From Nissolia schottii (Eukaryota > Streptophyta > Magnoliopsida > Fabales > Fabaceae): a stretch of DNA of 64,000 nucleotides. The stretch is taken from NCBI GenBank assembly GCA_003254905.1, contig QANU01021212.1, positions 558,001 to 622,000 of the forward strand. The letters run 5' to 3'. The translations under genes and the position numbers were made by a program. Positions 59,834-64,000 of the stretch are shown one piece after another. The notes below the pieces were generated by a model. The model had not been told where the DNA came from. It did no database searches and worked only from the letters and a program-made list of their open reading frames with translations. Position 1 is the stretch's first letter; each line of letters starts with the position of its first letter.

Positions 59834-60359
59834 ATTGATATTAAATTTAGCCGTCATATTTTACAATACTAATACAATTTACTTGTGAATCTCAGAAATT
59901 GTGGCTCGGCCTTGAACACAAAAGCGAGGAGCGAAATGCTGCCTCCAGCTTGCTTTGGATCTCTGTGTTGGGCAATTAAGAGGCCCATTCCATATTTTGG
60001 GGTTTTTTTTAAAAAAAAAACAAATAATCAGCTAGCCCATGTTGTGCCCGTTGTGGACTTAGAGAGAGAGAGGGACAGAGAGAGAACTCCTCTTCATATT
60101 TGAGGTAATTATGATTTGGATTTAGATTTTGAGGATGGAGAATTTTGAATATTTAGATTTGGATTTTAAGGAAAGTTAGAATTTTGTACGTGGTTGAGAA
60201 AATGCTTGAAGTTAAATTGATTTGGATGCATTTTGGTTAAAGAGGAGAATGGTAAAATTTGTGTAGAAATAATTTTAGAAAGTGTTAAAAAAGATTGAAA
60301 ATTGTTCTTAAATAAAAGTGAGGCAAAGTTGATATTTATAGTGTAAAAATTAGGATAAA
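59834..60359. other. Spacer between tRNA-Asp genes
   Basis: No coding region recognised; contains a short GA run at about 60061-60085. Confidence 0.35.
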
Positions 60360-61563
60360 TAGGCTGTTATCTTGTATAGTTGGAGTTGCTCTTATCTACA
60401 CTTGCTTATTGTTGATGCAAAATCATTTTCTAAAATTTGACCCGTTGAATAGAAATTTCTACGTAATATAGTTGTATGCTTGCATTAGATACATAAGGAT
60501 CATGTGATTACTGATATACAAGGGTAATTATTGAAGACCACTCACGGGGACGAAGAGCATAGCTAGCAAGCATCAATTGAACCAAGGTTCTGACCACGTA
60601 ATTAATTATTGTGTTCTTCGGCATTACTACAATAAACGAGCCATCTCAGGTCGAATTCTCGGGAGATTTAATGCAAAAGCATCTCCATACCAAAAAATGA
60701 AAAATAAACAGACAGGAATGAAATTTCTCATGGTCCATTTCTTGTCTTGTGTTACTTAGATCTAAAAGTTAGCGAAAAAGGTCGTTGTAGTATAGTGGTG
60801 AGTATTCCCGCCTGTCACGCGGGTGACCCGGGTTCGATCCCCGGCAACGGCGCTTTTTTATTTTTAAAATTCCTTTTTGCATAATTTCTTAACTCCAGGC
60901 AACCCTTGCAATGCGATGGTTTCTTTTAGGCGTATTTGTTCCATGATTTTTATTAGTTATTCGTCGTTTCATTCTGTGGAAAAAGATTTGGGATTAGGGT
61001 TTATAGCCAAGAAGCCCTCTTTCCAAAAGGAATTACAAAATATTCAATTTGTTTTGTTTTGTTTTTTTTTAATTTCGATTTTGATTGCTTATATGTGTTT
61101 ATGGCTTCATGTAGGTAGGAACCCTAGCTAGCTGTCTTGGAGCACAATTTGGGAGTTGGATTAATCTATTCAAGGTATCTTATTTGACATTAGCAACACA
61201 TGTAACCAAAAGATTTCAAAAGCTGAAACTCAAGCGAAGCTCTGTTACATGTGCACAACTAATTTTTGGTCAGTGGTCACTAATGGAAGCTGCTCATTTT
61301 GTTTTTATTTATTTAATTGTTCAAATAATTTTTCATGAGGCTGAGTCTTGCCGCAACTGAGAGAGTAAGACCGTATTAAGTGCATAATTCATTTTTTTTT
61401 TCCAATCCTCAAAAGTGCCTTTCTACTCATAAGGGTAAGATGGCGTGTATCAAACCTCCTCAGATCCCACTAGGTGAGAGCCTTGTGTTTTGAGCTGCCA
61501 AAATTGCTTAAAATTTCCCATAAAGTGGATGTCATAATATACTAACTTGGTTTTGTCTTAGAT
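60360..61563 (+). repeat. Direct duplication of about 1.2 kb, copy 1
   Basis: It matches 62183-63388 at about 99% (roughly ten differences noticed by eye) and carries one tRNA-Asp gene. Copy 1 ends exactly at a single unknown base (61564). Confidence 0.93.
60781..60852 (+). tRNA. tRNA-Asp (anticodon GTC)
   Basis: 72 nt, all stems paired, A and B boxes intact, followed by a T6 terminator. It lies in copy 1 of the 1.2-kb duplication. Confidence 0.97.
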
Positions 61564-61564
61564 N

Positions 61565-62182
61565 ACATTTTATTTTTTGTGTTATAAAACTTCAGAACAC
61601 TGTAATTTCACAGCAACGTCACCAAATAAAAAACTCTCCATGGAATTCATCAAAAAATGACGAAAAATTGGCACAGATTCTTGTATTATCATTTTCGATC
61701 ACTAAGTAAATGAGATTACGATTGTATACGCTTTGATTGTGGAATTGCACTTGCGACTTTGATTTCCATAGAGGATTGTGGTTTCCATGGAGCTCGCGTT
61801 TTGGTTCAGAGGAGGACAGAGGATGTCGATGACGACGACGACAACGGCGACGACGACGACGACGATGAGAGGTTGAAGATGATGGGTGAAAACGACGACG
61901 CGAACGAGTTCGGGATTGGGCGCGCGTTGTGTATAGTTATACGCTATACGTATAATTATCATTAATTGTGCATAAAAACGTATAAAAGACTAGTGTATAT
62001 ACGGGTGTATGGTTTATGGGTGTACATGGAGCATTTCTGATATTAAAATGTAATAAACATTGCATACGTGTAATTATTTGATTGGTTAAGAGCAAAAGAA
62101 ATTGGTCCCTTTGCTTGCGACGCGTCTCACTTCAGAGTCCCTCTTTACAATTGCAACAGTGAGTCCTTGTCCCTTATGGCAG
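61565..62182. other. Spacer between duplicated tRNA units, with GAC repeat
   Basis: At about 61826-61866 there is a (GAC)n/(GAT)n trinucleotide run giving an Asp-rich frame of 68 codons (61759-61965). No domain or gene structure is recognised. Confidence 0.4.
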
Positions 62183-63388
62183 TAGGCTGTTATCTTGCAT
62201 GGTTGGAGTTGCTCTTATCTACACTTGCTTATTTGTTGATGCAAAATCATTTTCTAAAATTTGACCCGTTGAATAGAAATTTCTACGTAATATAGTTGTA
62301 TGCGTGCATTAGATACATAAGGATCATGTGATTACTGATATACAAGGGTAATTATTGAAGACCACTCACGGGGACGAAGAGCATAGGCTAGCAAGCATCA
62401 ATTGAACCAAGGTTCTGACCACGTAATTAATTATTGTGTTCTTCGGCATTACTACAATAAACGAGCCATCTCAGGTCGAATTCTCGGGAGATTTAATGCA
62501 AAAGCATCTCCATACCAAAAAATGAAAAATAAACAGACAGGAATGAAATCTCTCATGGTCCATTTCTTGTCTTGTGTTACTTAGATCTAAAAGTTGGCGA
62601 AAAGGGTCGTTGTAGTATAGTGGTGAGTGTTCCCGCCTGTCACGCGGGTGACCCGGGTTCGATCCCCGGCAACGGCGCTTTTTTATTTTTAAAATTCCTT
62701 TTTGCATAATTTCTTAACTCCAGGCAACCCTTGCAATGCGATGGTTTCTTTTAGGCGTATTTGTTCCACGATTTTTATTAGTTATTCGTCGTTTCATTCT
62801 GTGGAAAAAGATTTGGGATTAGGGTTTATAGCCAAGAAGCCCTCTTTCCAAAAGGAATTACAAAATATTCAATTTGTTTTGTTTTGTTTTTTTTTAATTT
62901 CGATTTTGATTGCTTATATGTGTTTATGGCTTCATGTAGGTAGGAACCCTAGCTAGCTGTCTTGGAGCACAATTTGGGAGTTGGATTAATCTATTCAAGG
63001 TATCTTATTTGACATTAGCAACACATGTAACCAAAAGATTTCAAAAGCTGAAACTCAAGCGAAGCTCTGTTACATGTGCACAACTAATTTTTGGTCAGTG
63101 GTCACTAATGGAAGCTGCTCATTTTGTTTTTATTTATTTAATTGTTCAAATAATTTTTCATGAGGCTGAGTCTTGCCGCAACTGAGAGAGTAAGACCGTA
63201 TTAAGTGCATAATTCATTTTTTTTTTCCAATCCTCAAAAGTGCCTTTCTACTCATAAGGGTAAGATGGCGTGTATCAAACCTCCTCAGATCCCACTAGGT
63301 GAGAGCCTTGTGTTTTGAGCTGCCAAAATTGCTTAAAATTTCCCATAAAGTGGATGTCATAATATACTAACTTGGTTTTGTCTTAGAT
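62183..63388 (+). repeat. Direct duplication of about 1.2 kb, copy 2
   Basis: The partner of 60360-61563. Beyond 63388 it continues into sequence that copy 1 lacks because copy 1 stops at its N. Confidence 0.93.
62606..62677 (+). tRNA. tRNA-Asp (anticodon GTC)
   Basis: 72 nt in copy 2 of the duplication. It differs from the other good copies only by agtGttcc for agtAttcc at the D-arm/anticodon-stem border. Stems and boxes are intact, with a T6 terminator. Confidence 0.95.
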
Positions 63389-63607
63389 TTGACACATGAT
63401 ATCTGTAGCTTTCAATCATAGCATATTCAGGAGAAGGATTTGGGCATNATCCCACTAGGTGAGAGTCTTGTGTACTGAGCTGCCAAAATTGCTTAAAATT
63501 TCCCATAAAGTGGATGTCATAATATACTAACTTGGTTTTGTCTTAGATTTGACACATGATATCTGTAGCTTTCAATCATAGCATATTCAGGAGAAGGATT
63601 TGGGCAT
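63289..63607 (+). repeat. 159-bp tandem duplication around an N
   Basis: Units 63289-63447 and 63449-63607 are both 159 bp, nearly identical, and separated by a single unknown base at 63448. Confidence 0.9.
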
Positions 63608-64000
63608 CAGCATGCATTGTTATCATGTTGGTAAATGATGGTTGGAGTATTCTTTGATTGAAACCAGCCACTGATAAAAAGCACTGCCGTGTATTATGCT
63701 TAAAGCATAAGTTAGGTAGATGAACACTATTTTTATTTTTGTGAAATAGGATTGTTTTTTCTTTTGAGAAAATGAATCAGTCACATCATATTGCGATAAA
63801 CTGTATAAAAGTGAAATGAACACTAGTGAAGGCCTTATTTAAAATTTGTAGATGAACTCTACTTATGCAGAATTTCTGATTCTGACAAATACTTGTCATG
63901 ATATTGTTCATTTTGTTGCTCCATTTAGCAAGGGAGGAGCAAGTGGTAGTGAGTATTGAAATGGGGAATGTTCATACTAGGAAACTAACTGATTTATTTG
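63608..64000. other. Intergenic, no gene seen
   Basis: Nothing recognised before the window edge. Confidence 0.35.

Noticed and set aside
61759..61965. Asp-rich 68-codon frame
   Set aside because: It is made by a GAC/GAT trinucleotide run; there is no other coding evidence.
62471..62707. Frame with CRGSNPGHPRDRREHSPLYY
   Set aside because: It is the antisense translation of a tRNA-Asp gene, a well-known false protein; the same applies to 57944-58198.

Overview
The window is nuclear DNA from a flowering plant, most likely a legume close to soybean. The grounds are spliced genes with GT/AG introns, AT-rich intergenic DNA packed with plant transposons, a RAV transcription factor, an RLP4-type receptor-like protein and nuclear tRNA-Asp genes. 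The species call is inference from general character; no database search was possible.

Only two protein-coding genes look intact, both on the minus strand. One is a single-exon RAV/TEMPRANILLO-type AP2+B3 transcription factor (14015-15232). The other is a nine-exon malectin-like/LRR receptor-like protein of the RLP4 type (46910-52166) that I assembled exon by exon: the phases close exactly and give 636 codons plus a stop. A tRNA-Asp(GTC) cluster lies at 58.0-62.7 kb: three good genes, one of them inverted, and one decayed copy. Two of the good genes sit in a roughly 1.2-kb direct duplication whose edge coincides with a single unknown base.

The rest is mostly transposons and their relics. From the left: a decayed Ty1/copia element (about 1-3.85 kb); a 5'-truncated LINE with a perfect 17-bp target-site duplication (TSD) (5384-5901); a solo LTR with 5-bp TSD (8384-10163); a near full-length but dead endogenous pararetrovirus of the caulimovirus family (17433-24229) with its tRNA-Met primer site, promoter and about 39 bp of terminal redundancy; a Mutator-like element with 532-bp inverted repeats, an exact 9-bp TSD and a captured plant-mobile-domain gene fragment (24457-26345); three tRNA-derived SINEs with 12-16-bp TSDs; a Tourist-like element nested in a MULE-like element (29757-30774); a CACTA-like remnant with many subterminal repeats (38307-39751); and a GC-rich Pack-MULE-like element with a perfect 9-bp TSD (55639-56818).

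Tandem repeats include a two-level 106-107-bp minisatellite (about 43985-44600), a degenerate roughly 30-bp repeat that happens to keep a 234-codon frame open (about 54130-55050), and many TA or GA microsatellites. A perfect 56-bp palindrome lies at 58658-58713. There is a 202-base assembly gap (28227-28428) and several single unknown bases. The long remaining stretches hold no gene that I can support.
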